Source: Actinomycetes bacterium (lineage in GTDB: Bacteria > Actinomycetota > Actinomycetes > Actinomycetales > Dermatophilaceae). From it: a stretch of DNA of 64,000 bases. Of the stretch, positions 9,378 to 17,348 are shown in pieces (the first letter of the stretch is position 1; every line of letters begins with the position of its first letter). The stretch lies in the NCBI GenBank assembly GCA_023420415.1, contig JAEZWF010000026.1, positions 62,001 to 126,000 on the forward strand, given 5' to 3'. Position numbers and translations under genes: made by a program. The notes beneath the pieces are model-generated. The model did no database searches. It had not been told where the DNA came from and saw only the letters and a program-made list of their open reading frames with translations.

Positions 9378-10567
9378 TGCGCTCGCTGACGACCCGGGTC
9401 GTCCTCGTCTACCTCGCCATGCGCGCCGTGTCTGCGCTGCTGCTCGTCCTCGCCAGCCGCGACCAGCCGGTCATGCCGGACTGGACCGGGCCGACGGTCG
9501 AGCCGATCGACATGACGGTCCTCTGGGACGGCGGGTGGTACCGCCACATCGCCGAACAGGGCTACCCGCGTGTCCTGCCCGTCGACCCCAACACCGGACG
9601 GGTCGCCCAGAACGCCTGGGCCTTCTACCCGCTCTTTCCGTTGCTGTCCCGGGTGCTGATGGACATCACGGGACTGGGGTTCCCCGTCGTGGCGTCGAGC
9701 GTCGCACTCCTGTGCGGGCTGGGAGCGGCCGTGGTCATGGCCAAGCTCCTCGCCGAGCGCGTCGGGTCGCGGGTGGCGCTGGCGACGGTGGCGGCTTGGG
9801 GCGCCTTCCCTGCCGCGGTGTCGCTGCAGATCGCCTACACCGAGGCCATGGCGATGCTGGTGCTGTGCCTGAGCCTGTGGGCCGTGCTGCGTCGGCAGTG
9901 GGTCGTGGTCGGCGCGTTGGCGCTCGTCCTCGGCATCACGCGACCGATCGCGGTGCCGCTCATCGCGGTCGTCGCGGTGGCCCTGTTCGTGCGCTGGCGA
10001 CGTCGGCGGGCCGAGCCGATCTCGTTGGGGGAGTATGCCGCTGGCGCGTGGGCGCTGGCCGCGACGGGGTTGGGTGCGGGGCTGTGGCCGCTCATCGCGT
10101 GGCGCGTCACCGGCGTCCGTGACGCCTACACGCTGACCATGGCGTCATGGCGCGTCAGCGGCGACATTGAACCCCTCAAGCCGTGGATCGGCATGTCGCA
10201 GTGGGCTTTTCGCCACATCGAGGGCGCCGACGTCTACGGGCCAGTCGGACTGGCGGCGCTCGTGACAGCCATCGTCGTCCTCACGGCCGGCCCGTGGGCG
10301 ACCGCGCTGGGACCGGAGCTGCGCACGTGGTGCCTGGCCTACCCGGCATACCTGGCGCTCGTCCTCGACCCGTTCACCAGCATCTTCCGTTATGCGATCC
10401 CGCTCTTCCCCCTCCTCGCCGTGATGCTCGGTGGTGGGTGGGTCGACCGGTCGGCGCGGTGGCTCGGCGCACGGACCGCGGTGCTCGTCGGCCTCGGCCT
10501 GGTCGGCCAGGTGGCCTGGATCTGGAAGCTGCTCGTCTTCCACCCGCCCTCGGACTACCCGCCGTGA
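9377..10567 (+). CDS. Polytopic GT-C-type mannosyltransferase-like protein (copy 1)
   Basis: 396 residues with about nine hydrophobic segments. The first extracytoplasmic loop carries 'LWDGGWYRHIAEQGYP', a pattern (WDG-x-WY-x-IA-x2-GYP) of the PIG-V-like mannosyltransferase family, which uses polyprenyl-phosphate sugars at the membrane. 'AWAFYPLFP' and 'YTEAMAML' further on match the same family. ATG 9377 overlaps the tag stop by one base and fits better than the longer frame from 9305, which only adds an Arg/Pro shadow of tag. The substrate is unknown. Confidence 0.75.
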   Translation: MRSLTTRVVLVYLAMRAVSALLLVLASRDQPVMPDWTGPTVEPIDMTVLWDGGWYRHIAEQGYPRVLPVDPNTGRVAQNAWAFYPLFPLLSRVLMDITGLGFPVVASSVALLCGLGAAVVMAKLLAERVGSRVALATVAAWGAFPAAVSLQIAYTEAMAMLVLCLSLWAVLRRQWVVVGALALVLGITRPIAVPLIAVVAVALFVRWRRRRAEPISLGEYAAGAWALAATGLGAGLWPLIAWRVTGVRDAYTLTMASWRVSGDIEPLKPWIGMSQWAFRHIEGADVYGPVGLAALVTAIVVLTAGPWATALGPELRTWCLAYPAYLALVLDPFTSIFRYAIPLFPLLAVMLGGGWVDRSARWLGARTAVLVGLGLVGQVAWIWKLLVFHPPSDYPP

Positions 10568-11838
10568 GCGCCCCCGTGCTCGCCTCGCTGCGCACCTCGG
10601 CCGGCCGAAGCGCGTTGGCGCAGAAGGCACTTCGGCGACCGGTCGTCTTCCTGCTGCTCGTCTACGTCGCCACCCGGGTGCTCGTGGTGGTCGCCATGTG
10701 GGTGGCGGCGACGTGGTTCCAGACGCCCGCAGGTGTGGGCCATCCCGACCCGGGCCTCACCGACGTCCTCGGCGGCTGGGACGGCGTCTGGTACGAGCGG
10801 ATCGCCGAGCGCGGCTACCCCGTACCGCTGCCCGCGGATCCCGAGACCGGTGAGCTGACCTACAGCGCATGGGCGTTCTACCCGGTCTTCCCGTTCCTCG
10901 TGCGCGGGCTCATGGCCGTCGGCATCCCGTTCCTGGGGGCTGCGATCGCGCTCAACCTCGTCCTCGGCGCGCTGTGCACAGTGCTGGTCTGGCGGTGCTT
11001 CCACTTCGCGTTGCACGCCTCACCGCAGCCAGCCCGTGACCGGCTCGCGCTCGCGGCGGCGGCGCTCTGGTGCCTCTACCCGGCGACCGGCATCCTGGTC
11101 ATGCCCTACACCGAAGCCCTCGCCGGTGTCCTCATCGCCGGCTCGCTGCTGTTCCTCATGCAGCGCAGGTATGCCGCGGTGGCGGCCCTCGCGGTCGCGC
11201 TCGGCTTCACGCGGGCCGTGGCACCGGCCATGGCCTGCGCGGTCCTGGCCCACCTGGTCCTGCGCTGGCGCGAGGACCGCGCGGCTGGCGTCGCACCACT
11301 GTCGGGCCAGCGGTGGTCGGCGGCCCTGATGCTCGGGGTCCTCGGGGTGACGTCCGTGGCGTGGCCGGTCGTCGTGGGGCTCGTGAGCGGTCTGCCGCGA
11401 GCCTTCTTCGACGTGCAGGCGGCCTGGGGCCAGAAGCCGGCCTCGGGGCCGTTCGTCCTGTGGCTGTCGTGGGCGTGGGATGCGCACGGGTTCTACGGGG
11501 TGCTGGTCCTGGTGGCGCTCGTCGCCACCTACATCGCGCTCATCCTCGGTCGGCACGGACGCTGGCTCGCCGTGGAGCTGCGGGTGTGGGCGCTGGCCTA
11601 CCCGCTCTACCTGCTGGCGGTGGTCCGTCCGATCACGAGCATGTGGCGGTTCCTGTTGCTGGACTTCCCGATCGCCGCGCTCGTCGCGTCGGTGGCCATG
11701 CGCACGTCATCGGGTGCGCGAGTGGTGCCGCACTGGCGTCGTCGCGTCGCGGTCGTGGCCGTGGTGCTGGTGATCGGCCTGTTCTGGTTCACCTGCACCC
11801 TGCTGACCTACACCCCCTGGAACGCCACGCCCCCGTGA
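10564..11838 (+). CDS. Polytopic GT-C-type mannosyltransferase-like protein (copy 2)
   Basis: 424 residues and clearly paralogous to the preceding gene: it shares 'WDGVWYERIAERGYP', 'AWAFYPVFPFLVRGLM', 'PYTEALAGVL' and a late 'RPITSMWRFLLLDFP' segment. GTG 10564 overlaps the previous TGA at 10565-10567, so the pair is translationally coupled. About ten transmembrane segments are expected, and the last one is at the extreme C-terminus. Duplication in tandem suggests two acceptor or linkage specificities in one glycan or glycolipid pathway; this is inference. Confidence 0.76.
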   Translation: MSAPVLASLRTSAGRSALAQKALRRPVVFLLLVYVATRVLVVVAMWVAATWFQTPAGVGHPDPGLTDVLGGWDGVWYERIAERGYPVPLPADPETGELTYSAWAFYPVFPFLVRGLMAVGIPFLGAAIALNLVLGALCTVLVWRCFHFALHASPQPARDRLALAAAALWCLYPATGILVMPYTEALAGVLIAGSLLFLMQRRYAAVAALAVALGFTRAVAPAMACAVLAHLVLRWREDRAAGVAPLSGQRWSAALMLGVLGVTSVAWPVVVGLVSGLPRAFFDVQAAWGQKPASGPFVLWLSWAWDAHGFYGVLVLVALVATYIALILGRHGRWLAVELRVWALAYPLYLLAVVRPITSMWRFLLLDFPIAALVASVAMRTSSGARVVPHWRRRVAVVAVVLVIGLFWFTCTLLTYTPWNATPP

Positions 11839-11850
11839 GGTGACCCACCC

Positions 11851-11919
11851 GCAAACCCTGCGTTGCACGGCATACGTTGGGCTGTTAACCCGAGGTATGC
11901 CGCACAGCGCAGGGTTTGC
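11851..11919. terminator. Large composite hairpin between convergent genes
   Basis: The outer stem GCAAACCCTGCG (11851-11862) pairs exactly with CGCAGGGTTTGC (11908-11919). The inner stem is formed by two oppositely oriented copies of the GTATGCCG octamer (11868-11875 and 11895-11902), and GGG/CCC pair inside that. It lies 12 nt after the mannosyltransferase stop and 17 nt before the stop of the convergent hydratase. A bidirectional transcription terminator is the simplest reading. Confidence 0.75.
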
Positions 11920-11935
11920 ATCGTGGCGCGGGGCC

Positions 11936-12745
11936 TCAGTGACCCGTGAAGGTGGGCTTCTCCTTGGCGAGGAAGGCGTCGACGGCGGCGCGGTGGTCGG
12001 CACTCGCACCGGTGAGCGCCATGTACTCGCCCTCGGTCGCCAGCGACTCGGCGAGCGGGTGTCCCGCACTGAAGGCCACGGCCCGCCGGATCGAGCCGTA
12101 GGCCAGGGTCGGCCCCGCCGCCAGCTGCTGCGCCACCTCTCGCACCCGCGCCTCGAACGCGTCCGCCGGCACCAGCTCGGTCACCAGACCCAGCGCCAGG
12201 CACTCCTGCGCGGGCACCGTGCGCGGCAGCAGCAACAGCTCCTTCGCGCGCGCCGGCCCGACGAGCCGCTGCAGCCACCACGACGAACCCGAGTCGCACG
12301 ACAGCGCGATCCCGGCGAACGCCAGGTTGAACCCGGCCGTGTCGACGGCGACCCGCAGGTCGGCGGCCATCGCGAAGGCCGCACCGGCACCGGCCGCGAC
12401 GCCGTTGATCGCTGCAACCACGGGCTTGTTCATCGTCGCGAGCAGCTCGGCGATCGGGTTGTAGTGCTGGGGCACCGTCTCCCACAGCGACGGGTCGTCG
12501 CTGGTCAGGAGCTGCACGTGCTCGCGCAGGTCCTGACCGACGCAGAAGGCCCGACCCGACCCGGTCAGCACCACGCACCGCACCGCGTCGTCCTCGGCCA
12601 CCTCGGTCAGGGCGGCCAGCAGTGCCTCCTTGGTGGGGGTGTCGAGGGCGTTCATCGCGTCGGGCCGGTTGAGGCGCACGGTGGCGACGGCGCCGTCGCG
12701 CTCGACGACGACGGGGGCAGTGGACGAAGAGGCGGCGTCGGTCAT
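11936..12745 (-). CDS. Enoyl-CoA hydratase/isomerase (crotonase) family protein
   Basis: 269 residues with the crotonase fold: 'VATVRLNRPDAMNALD', the oxyanion-hole segments 'SGRAFCVGQDL' and 'NGVAAGAGAAFAMAADLRVA', and the C-terminal helices. The second catalytic Glu of classical hydratases (A-E-x-x-G position) is not obvious: the corresponding stretch reads 'CDSGSSWWLQRLVG'. It could therefore be an isomerase or thioesterase-like member, as in PaaG-type enzymes. ATG 12745 is chosen over the upstream in-frame start because relatives begin near here. Confidence 0.85.
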   Translation of the reverse strand: MTDAASSSTAPVVVERDGAVATVRLNRPDAMNALDTPTKEALLAALTEVAEDDAVRCVVLTGSGRAFCVGQDLREHVQLLTSDDPSLWETVPQHYNPIAELLATMNKPVVAAINGVAAGAGAAFAMAADLRVAVDTAGFNLAFAGIALSCDSGSSWWLQRLVGPARAKELLLLPRTVPAQECLALGLVTELVPADAFEARVREVAQQLAAGPTLAYGSIRRAVAFSAGHPLAESLATEGEYMALTGASADHRAAVDAFLAKEKPTFTGH

Positions 12746-12780
12746 GGCGCCATCATGCCGGTCACCGCGGCACCCGGATT

Positions 12781-12809
12781 TCACCTGTGAGCCCGTTCAC
12801 GGGATAATG
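12781..12809 (+). promoter_or_regulatory. Housekeeping-type promoter for the DUF3117 gene
   Basis: TTCACC (12781-12786) and GATAAT (12804-12809) are separated by 17 nt, close to the actinobacterial SigA pattern. It would start transcription near 12816, about 90 nt before the DUF3117 ATG, giving a leader with a strong ribosome binding site. Confidence 0.6.
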
Positions 12810-12904
12810 GAGCAAATCTGGCGCGCACTGAGGGCTAGCAATCGAAAGCCGGCGTGGACCCGCGTGGCCAGCCACCGACCACGCCAGGAGGAAGGACACA
12901 TTCC

Positions 12905-13078
12905 ATGGCGGCAATGAAGCCGAGGACTGGCGACGGCCCCCTCGAGGTGGTCAAGGAAGGTCGTGGCATCGTCCTGCGCATGCCGCTGGAGGGTGGCGGC
13001 CGCCTCGTGGTCGAGATGACCCCGGACGAGGTCCGGGCCCTGGGCGACGCGATCGAGAACTGCGAAGGGCTGAAGTAA
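12905..13078 (+). CDS. DUF3117 small protein
   Basis: 57 residues beginning MAAMKPRTGDGPLEV and containing 'GRGIVLRMPLEGGGRLVVE', the hallmark of DUF3117 (Rv1211-type), a family almost confined to Actinobacteria and of unknown function. The start is fixed by AGGAGGAAGG 9-19 nt upstream. It is a single-gene unit: a SigA-like promoter lies in front and a strong terminator hairpin directly behind, suggesting high, independent expression. The downstream peptidase has its own leaderless promoter. Confidence 0.92.
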   Translation: MAAMKPRTGDGPLEVVKEGRGIVLRMPLEGGGRLVVEMTPDEVRALGDAIENCEGLK

Positions 13079-13087
13079 CCAGCTCGT

Positions 13088-13128
13088 GCGAAGGCCCCCA
13101 CCGACGGTATGCCGGTGGGGGCCTTCGC
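13088..13128 (+). terminator. Rho-independent-type hairpin after DUF3117
   Basis: A perfect 16-bp stem GCGAAGGCCCCCACCG/CGGTGGGGGCCTTCGC closes a 9-nt loop. The loop and the base of the 3' arm carry one copy of the GTATGCCG octamer (13107-13114). There is no U-tract, as is common in actinobacteria. It ends 22 nt before the next start codon. Confidence 0.85.
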
Positions 13129-13150
13129 CGTGCTCGGTAGGCTCGCGGGC

Positions 13151-14674
13151 GTGCCCGACCCTGACCTGCTGACCCCTGCCACCAGCGACTGGACCGTGCG
13201 CGCCGACGCGCTCGCCGACGTCCTCGCCGACCTCGACCCGGACGACCTCACCCTTGCCCTGCCGGTGACGAGCGAGGGTATGCCGCCGCGCGGCGCCGTG
13301 GGTGCCGCGCTCGCCTTGGTGGGGCTCGATGCCGACGTGGTCTTGGCGACCTACGAGCCGTCGGCGAAGGCCGGGGACACGACGACGGTCCCGCTGCCGC
13401 CGGGGGAGCGGGCTGCCCGACGGGTGCTGCTCGTCGGCCTCGGCGAGGGTCGGCCTGAAGACCTGCGCGCCGCCGGAGCCGCGGTCGGTCGCGCGGGCCG
13501 CGGTCGGCAGGCGGTGGTGACCACGGTCGGTGCCGGGGCAGCGGCAGGCGCGCAGGCGGCATACGCGGAAGGCCTTGCCCTGGGCGGGTATTCGCCGCCG
13601 AGCTGGCGCAGCGAACGCAGCCAGGCGCCCAAGCCGCCGGCCGCGCAGGTGGTGCTCGTGGGGCGCTATGACACGGAGGCGGTGCACCGTGCCGTCGTTC
13701 GGGCACGGGCCACGATGCTGGCGCGCAACCTCGCCGTCGTGCCCTCGAACATCAAGAACCCCGCCTGGATGGCGGCCCAGGCGCGCACCCTCGGACGGCG
13801 CCACGGGCTGGACGTCACGGTCTGGAACGAGCGCGACCTGGCGGCCCAGGGCTTTGGCGGACTCCTTGCGGTCGGCGGTGGTTCCGCCACGCCGCCGCGG
13901 CTCGTCCAGCTCGACTACGTGCCCGACGGCGCCACCGCGAAGACGCCGCGAATCGTCTTGGTGGGCAAGGGAATCACCTTCGACACCGGCGGCCTCGACA
14001 TCAAGCCCGCCGAGGGCATGCTCGCGATGAAGACCGACATGAGCGGGTCGGCGATCGTCCTCGCGGTGCTCGCCGCGTGCCGTGAGCTCGAGGTGCCGGT
14101 GCGGGTGACGGGGCTGCTCGCGCTCGCCGAGAACGCCGTCGGCGGCGCGTCCTACCGGCCCGGTGACGTGCTCACGCAGTACGGCGGCCGCACCGTCGAG
14201 ATCGGCAACACCGACGCGGAGGGCCGCATCGTCATGGCCGACGCGCTCGCCTACGCCGACCTCGAGCTCGACCCGGACGTGCTGCTCGACATCGCCACGC
14301 TGACCGGCGCTGCCCGCCTCGCCCTGTCGCGGTCGATGGCGCCGGTCTACGCCACCGACGACCGGCTCGGCGCCACGCTCGTGGCGGCCGGCGAGGCGAC
14401 CGGCGAGCCGCTGTGGCCGTTCCCGCTGGTCGAGGACTACCGGGCCATGCTCGACAGCGACGTTGCCGACGTGGGTCACATCGCGGGACTTGGTAGCGGC
14501 GGCGGCTCGATCACGGCAGCGTTGTTCCTCCGGGAGTTCGCGGGAGCGCGGCGCTGGGCCCACCTCGACATCGCCGGGGTCGGCCGGTCCGACGTCGACC
14601 GCGGAGTCCTCACCAAGGGCGGTACGGGCTTCGGCGCCCGGCTGCTGCTGCGCTGGCTGGAGGAGATGGGATGA
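13151..14674 (+). CDS. pepA: Leucyl aminopeptidase (M17)
   Basis: Cytosolic two-metal aminopeptidase of the M17 family, 507 residues. It has a variable N-terminal domain, then the catalytic half with 'VGKGITFDTGGLDIKP' (active-site Lys and metal-binding Asp), 'MKTDMSGSA' and the signature 'NTDAEGRIVMADAL'. GTG 13151 is supported by TAGGCT at 13138-13143, exactly 7 nt upstream, so the mRNA is probably leaderless and starts after the DUF3117 terminator. The stop overlaps the next start as ATGA, which couples it to the YdhR-like protein. Confidence 0.93.
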   Translation: MPDPDLLTPATSDWTVRADALADVLADLDPDDLTLALPVTSEGMPPRGAVGAALALVGLDADVVLATYEPSAKAGDTTTVPLPPGERAARRVLLVGLGEGRPEDLRAAGAAVGRAGRGRQAVVTTVGAGAAAGAQAAYAEGLALGGYSPPSWRSERSQAPKPPAAQVVLVGRYDTEAVHRAVVRARATMLARNLAVVPSNIKNPAWMAAQARTLGRRHGLDVTVWNERDLAAQGFGGLLAVGGGSATPPRLVQLDYVPDGATAKTPRIVLVGKGITFDTGGLDIKPAEGMLAMKTDMSGSAIVLAVLAACRELEVPVRVTGLLALAENAVGGASYRPGDVLTQYGGRTVEIGNTDAEGRIVMADALAYADLELDPDVLLDIATLTGAARLALSRSMAPVYATDDRLGATLVAAGEATGEPLWPFPLVEDYRAMLDSDVADVGHIAGLGSGGGSITAALFLREFAGARRWAHLDIAGVGRSDVDRGVLTKGGTGFGARLLLRWLEEMG

Positions 14675-15027
14675 ACGCCGGGTACGGGCTGACGGTGCGC
14701 TGGTCGCTGCAGGACGCCCCGCCGGACGTCGCCGACAAGCTGCGCGAGTACGTCGTGGGCACGTCGATGGCCAAGTTCATGTTCCTCGACGGGCTGGCGT
14801 TCAAGACGTGGCGGATGGTCGCGGGCCAGTGGTTCGAGGGGACCTATGTCTTCGACCAGGCGGTCTACCGCGACGACTTCGCCCAGGAGTTTCGCGCCAC
14901 CGCAGACGAGTCAGCGGGCAGCAAGATCATCGGGTCGGGGCCGGTGCTGATCGAGCCGTTCGAGGTCGTGGCCATCGCCGAGGGGCCCGAGGGCTTCCGC
15001 CGTGGCCCCGGCCCGGGTCACGCCTGA
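14671..15027 (+). CDS. YdhR-like monooxygenase-fold protein
   Basis: 118 residues with strong similarity to the YdhR family (dimeric alpha+beta barrel): 'KLREYVVGTSMAKFMFLDGL', 'FKTWRMVAGQWFEGTYVF' and 'SKIIGSGPVLIEPFEVVAI'. YdhR was proposed to be a monooxygenase for aromatic compounds from structure alone; no activity is certain. The ATGA overlap with pepA implies coupled translation. It is convergent with the O-methyltransferase gene 79 bp downstream. Confidence 0.8.
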   Translation: MNAGYGLTVRWSLQDAPPDVADKLREYVVGTSMAKFMFLDGLAFKTWRMVAGQWFEGTYVFDQAVYRDDFAQEFRATADESAGSKIIGSGPVLIEPFEVVAIAEGPEGFRRGPGPGHA

Positions 15028-15105
15028 CCGCGCCGCGATTCGAGGTAGAAACGCCGACAAGTCCGGCGCAGTGTCACGTCGTTCCGCAGGGCGGGCCGAC
15101 GGGAG

Positions 15106-15738
15106 TCAGCGCTTGACGGCGGCCAGCACCCCGTCGCCGACGGGCAGCAGCGCCGGCACCAGCGCCTCGTCGTCGCGCAGCCGCTTGCCGAGGTCGCGCA
15201 ACGTGGTGGTGTCGTTGTCGCGCGACGCCGGGTCGGCGACCTTGTCGTGCCAGAGCATGTTGTCCAGGGCCAGCACCCCGCCCGGGCGCAGCAGCCGTAT
15301 GCCGTGGTCGACGTACTCGGGGTAACTCGCCTTGTCGGCGTCGATGACGACCATGTCGTAGGCGCCGTCGGTCATGCGCGGCAGCACGTCCAGGGCGCGT
15401 CCGGTGATGACGCGGGTGCGCTGGTGGGCGACGCCGGCCTCGGCATACGCCTTCTTGGCCGCACTCTGGTGCTCGGGCTCGACGTCGATCGTGGTGAGGA
15501 TGCCGTCGGCCGGCATGCCCTGCAGCAGCCACAGGCCGGAGGTGCCGCCACCCGTGCCGATCTCGACGACCGACTTCGCGGCGACCGCGGCAGCCAGCAG
15601 CCGCAGCAGCGCACCGGCGCCGGTCCCCACCGGCACGGCGCCGAGCTCGGAACCCCGGGCCCGCGCGGCCTCGATGACCTCGTTCTCGGGCACGAACTCC
15701 TCGGCATACGCCCAGCTGGCCGACTTCAGTGCGCTCAT
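15106..15738 (-). CDS. SAM-dependent O-methyltransferase (class I, CCoAOMT-like)
   Basis: 210 residues. SAM-binding motif I is 'VVEIGTGGGTSGLWLL', the acidic post-I residue is in 'ILTTIDVEPEHQ', and 'YDMVVIDADKASYPEY' carries the metal-binding Asp of the cation-dependent catechol or caffeoyl-CoA type. The acceptor is unknown. The gene is divergent from sigE, the arrangement known for Rv1220c-sigE in M. tuberculosis. TAGGGT lies 8 nt before the ATG (minus strand), so it is probably leaderless. Confidence 0.88.
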   Translation of the reverse strand: MSALKSASWAYAEEFVPENEVIEAARARGSELGAVPVGTGAGALLRLLAAAVAAKSVVEIGTGGGTSGLWLLQGMPADGILTTIDVEPEHQSAAKKAYAEAGVAHQRTRVITGRALDVLPRMTDGAYDMVVIDADKASYPEYVDHGIRLLRPGGVLALDNMLWHDKVADPASRDNDTTTLRDLGKRLRDDEALVPALLPVGDGVLAAVKR

Positions 15739-15770
15739 GACCGGCCACCCTATCGCCGCACCGCCCCCGC

Positions 15771-15822
15771 TTGCGTCCGCGGAAATGGCGGCTCCGGCGA
15801 CCACATCCGCGGACTCAACGCA
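15771..15822. repeat. REP-like palindrome, TTGCGTCCGCGG family (copy 1)
   Basis: TTGCGTCCGCGGA (15771-15783) faces TCCGCGGAC...ACGCA (15806-15822) across a GC-rich loop that includes 'GGCGACCA'. The same arms recur at 24196, 61327 and, with a shorter stem, 61397. It lies in the O-methyltransferase/sigE divergent gap. Here the right arm carries a 3-nt interruption. Confidence 0.75.
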
Positions 15823-15839
15823 GGCGGCATACCCGGGAC

Positions 15840-15878
15840 GTCTGCGAACTTGCCCGCCAGCGGGGCAAACACGCAGAC
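15840..15878. repeat. Second hairpin in the sigE upstream region
   Basis: GTCTGCG-aac-TTGCCC pairs with GGGGCAA-aca-CGCAGAC, giving two stems separated by an internal loop. It is followed by GCAAGCGGGCG and a copy of the GTATGCCG octamer. It sits about 40 bp before the ECF promoter candidate of sigE and could be a REP relative or a structure affecting sigE transcription. Confidence 0.55.
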
Positions 15879-15919
15879 GCAAGCGGGCGCACGGCATACA
15901 GGCAACGTTCAGGTTGTTC

Positions 15920-15948
15920 GGGAACCATGAAGGGCACCCGGTCGTCTG
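15920..15948 (+). promoter_or_regulatory. ECF-type promoter upstream of sigE
   Basis: GGGAACC (15920-15926) and CGTCTG (15943-15948) are separated by 16 nt, matching the GGAAC/CGT-type promoters read by stress ECF factors of the SigE/SigH class. It lies 48 nt before the sigE start codon, so either autoregulation by SigE or control by a SigH-like factor is plausible. Confidence 0.65.
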
Positions 15949-15996
15949 GACCAGGTGCAGCCCGCGCCCGCACGGCGCGACAACGGAGGTGACCGC

Positions 15997-16653
15997 GTGA
16001 CCGCGACCGACACGATCGGCGCGACCCAGGGAGACGCTGGCGAGCAGACCGCCTGGGTCCCCCCGACCTGGGAGGAGATCGTCGAGCAGCACTCTGCTCG
16101 CGTCTACCGCCTGGCCTACCGCCTGACCGGCAACCCGCACGACGCCGAGGACCTCACGCACGACGTGTTCATCCGCGTCTTCCGCTCGCTGCACTCCTAC
16201 CGCCCCGGCACGTTCGAGGGCTGGCTGCACCGCATCACCACCAACGTGTTCCTCGACAAGATGCGGCGCAAGCAGCGCATCCGCTTCGACGCGCTCTCCG
16301 ACGAGTCCGCCGCCCGGCTGCCCAGCCGCGAGCTCGGCCCCGAGAGCGCCTACGACGCCACCCACTTCGACGACGACGTGCAGCGCGCCCTCGACTCGCT
16401 GTCGCCGGAGTTCCGGGCCGCCGTCGTCCTGTGCGACATCGAGGGCCTGTCCTACGAGGAGATCGCGGCCACGCTCGGCATCAAGCTCGGCACCGTGCGT
16501 TCGCGCATCCACCGTGGGCGCGCCCAGCTGCGCGAGGCGCTCGCGCACCGCGACCCGGGGCTCGGCCGCCCCGCGACCGACGCCGACCGCACCCCCACTC
16601 CGACCAAGCGCCGACTTCCCGTGCTGGGCCGGGCGGTGCCGGGGCACCAGTGA
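15997..16653 (+). CDS. sigE: ECF RNA polymerase sigma factor SigE
   Basis: 218 residues. Region 2: 'LAYRLTGNPHDAEDLTHDVF' leading into 'FEGWLHRITTNVFLDKMRRK'. Region 4: 'SYEEIAATLGIKLGTVRSRIHRGRAQLREAL'-type helix-turn-helix (quoted here in outline). GTG 15997 follows GGAGGTGA at good spacing. The order O-methyltransferase (divergent)-sigE-anti-sigma-HtrA-TatB is the classical mycobacterial sigE locus, so a role in envelope-stress response is very likely. The stop overlaps the anti-sigma start (GTGA). Confidence 0.94.
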   Translation: MTATDTIGATQGDAGEQTAWVPPTWEEIVEQHSARVYRLAYRLTGNPHDAEDLTHDVFIRVFRSLHSYRPGTFEGWLHRITTNVFLDKMRRKQRIRFDALSDESAARLPSRELGPESAYDATHFDDDVQRALDSLSPEFRAAVVLCDIEGLSYEEIAATLGIKLGTVRSRIHRGRAQLREALAHRDPGLGRPATDADRTPTPTKRRLPVLGRAVPGHQ

Positions 16654-17348
16654 GCCGCCTCGGTATGCCGGGTGGTCAGGCGGGCGCGCGAGGCGCCCGC
16701 TGCCTCGGTGACCTCGTGACGGCCTACGCGGACCGTTCGATGGAGCCCGCCGCGCTGCTGCAGTGGGACCGCCACCTCGTGACCTGCCCGCGCTGCCAGG
16801 CGGCGGTCGACGGCGAACGGCGGATGCTCGGGGCGCTGCGCAACCCGTCGGGGTCGACGGTGCCCGGGGACCTGCGCAGCATGCTGCTCGCCGTCGCCGC
16901 CGAGGTCGCCGCAGAGCAACCTGCCGATCACCGTGCCGATCCGCCTGCCGCCCGCCAGGCCGAGCAGGAGCCAGCCCCTCGTCGCCACTGGGTGCCCCCC
17001 GTACCCGTCGCGCCCGTGCCGGTGGTCGACCGCTGCGCGCCGGCCCTGCACCGGTCGGCCCGGCGCGCGACCGTCTTCGCCGGACTGGCGGCGAGTGCCA
17101 CCGCGGCCGCCACCTGGGGCGTCGTCGTCGCGGGGGCAGGCCCGGCCACGACCGCCGTCACGAGCTCCTTCACCCCGCAGGTGACACCCGCCGTGCAGCG
17201 GGCACGCACCCCGGCGCAGGGCGTGATGCCGGCGTCGTACACGGTGTCGCACCTGACCGCAGCGCCCTCGGTGCTGCCCGTCCGGACGGTCCAGGCGAGC
17301 CCCGCCGTGAGCGTGGTTCGGCACCGTTCGGCACAATCGACCCCATGA
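16650..17348 (+). CDS. rseA: Anti-sigma-E factor with zinc-binding (ZAS) domain
   Basis: 232 residues. The N-terminal cytosolic domain carries H-L-V-T-C-P-R-C, the Hx3Cx2C zinc motif of ZAS anti-sigma factors, preceded by a helix with the usual upstream His/Cys position. After a Pro-rich linker, one transmembrane segment (about 145-170) leads to a short Ser/Thr/Pro-rich outer part. GTG 16650 overlaps the sigE stop. M. tuberculosis RseA lacks the extended outer part seen here, so this protein may sense envelope state directly or be a substrate of the adjacent HtrA; that is inference. Confidence 0.85.
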   Translation: MSRLGMPGGQAGARGARCLGDLVTAYADRSMEPAALLQWDRHLVTCPRCQAAVDGERRMLGALRNPSGSTVPGDLRSMLLAVAAEVAAEQPADHRADPPAARQAEQEPAPRRHWVPPVPVAPVPVVDRCAPALHRSARRATVFAGLAASATAAATWGVVVAGAGPATTAVTSSFTPQVTPAVQRARTPAQGVMPASYTVSHLTAAPSVLPVRTVQASPAVSVVRHRSAQSTP

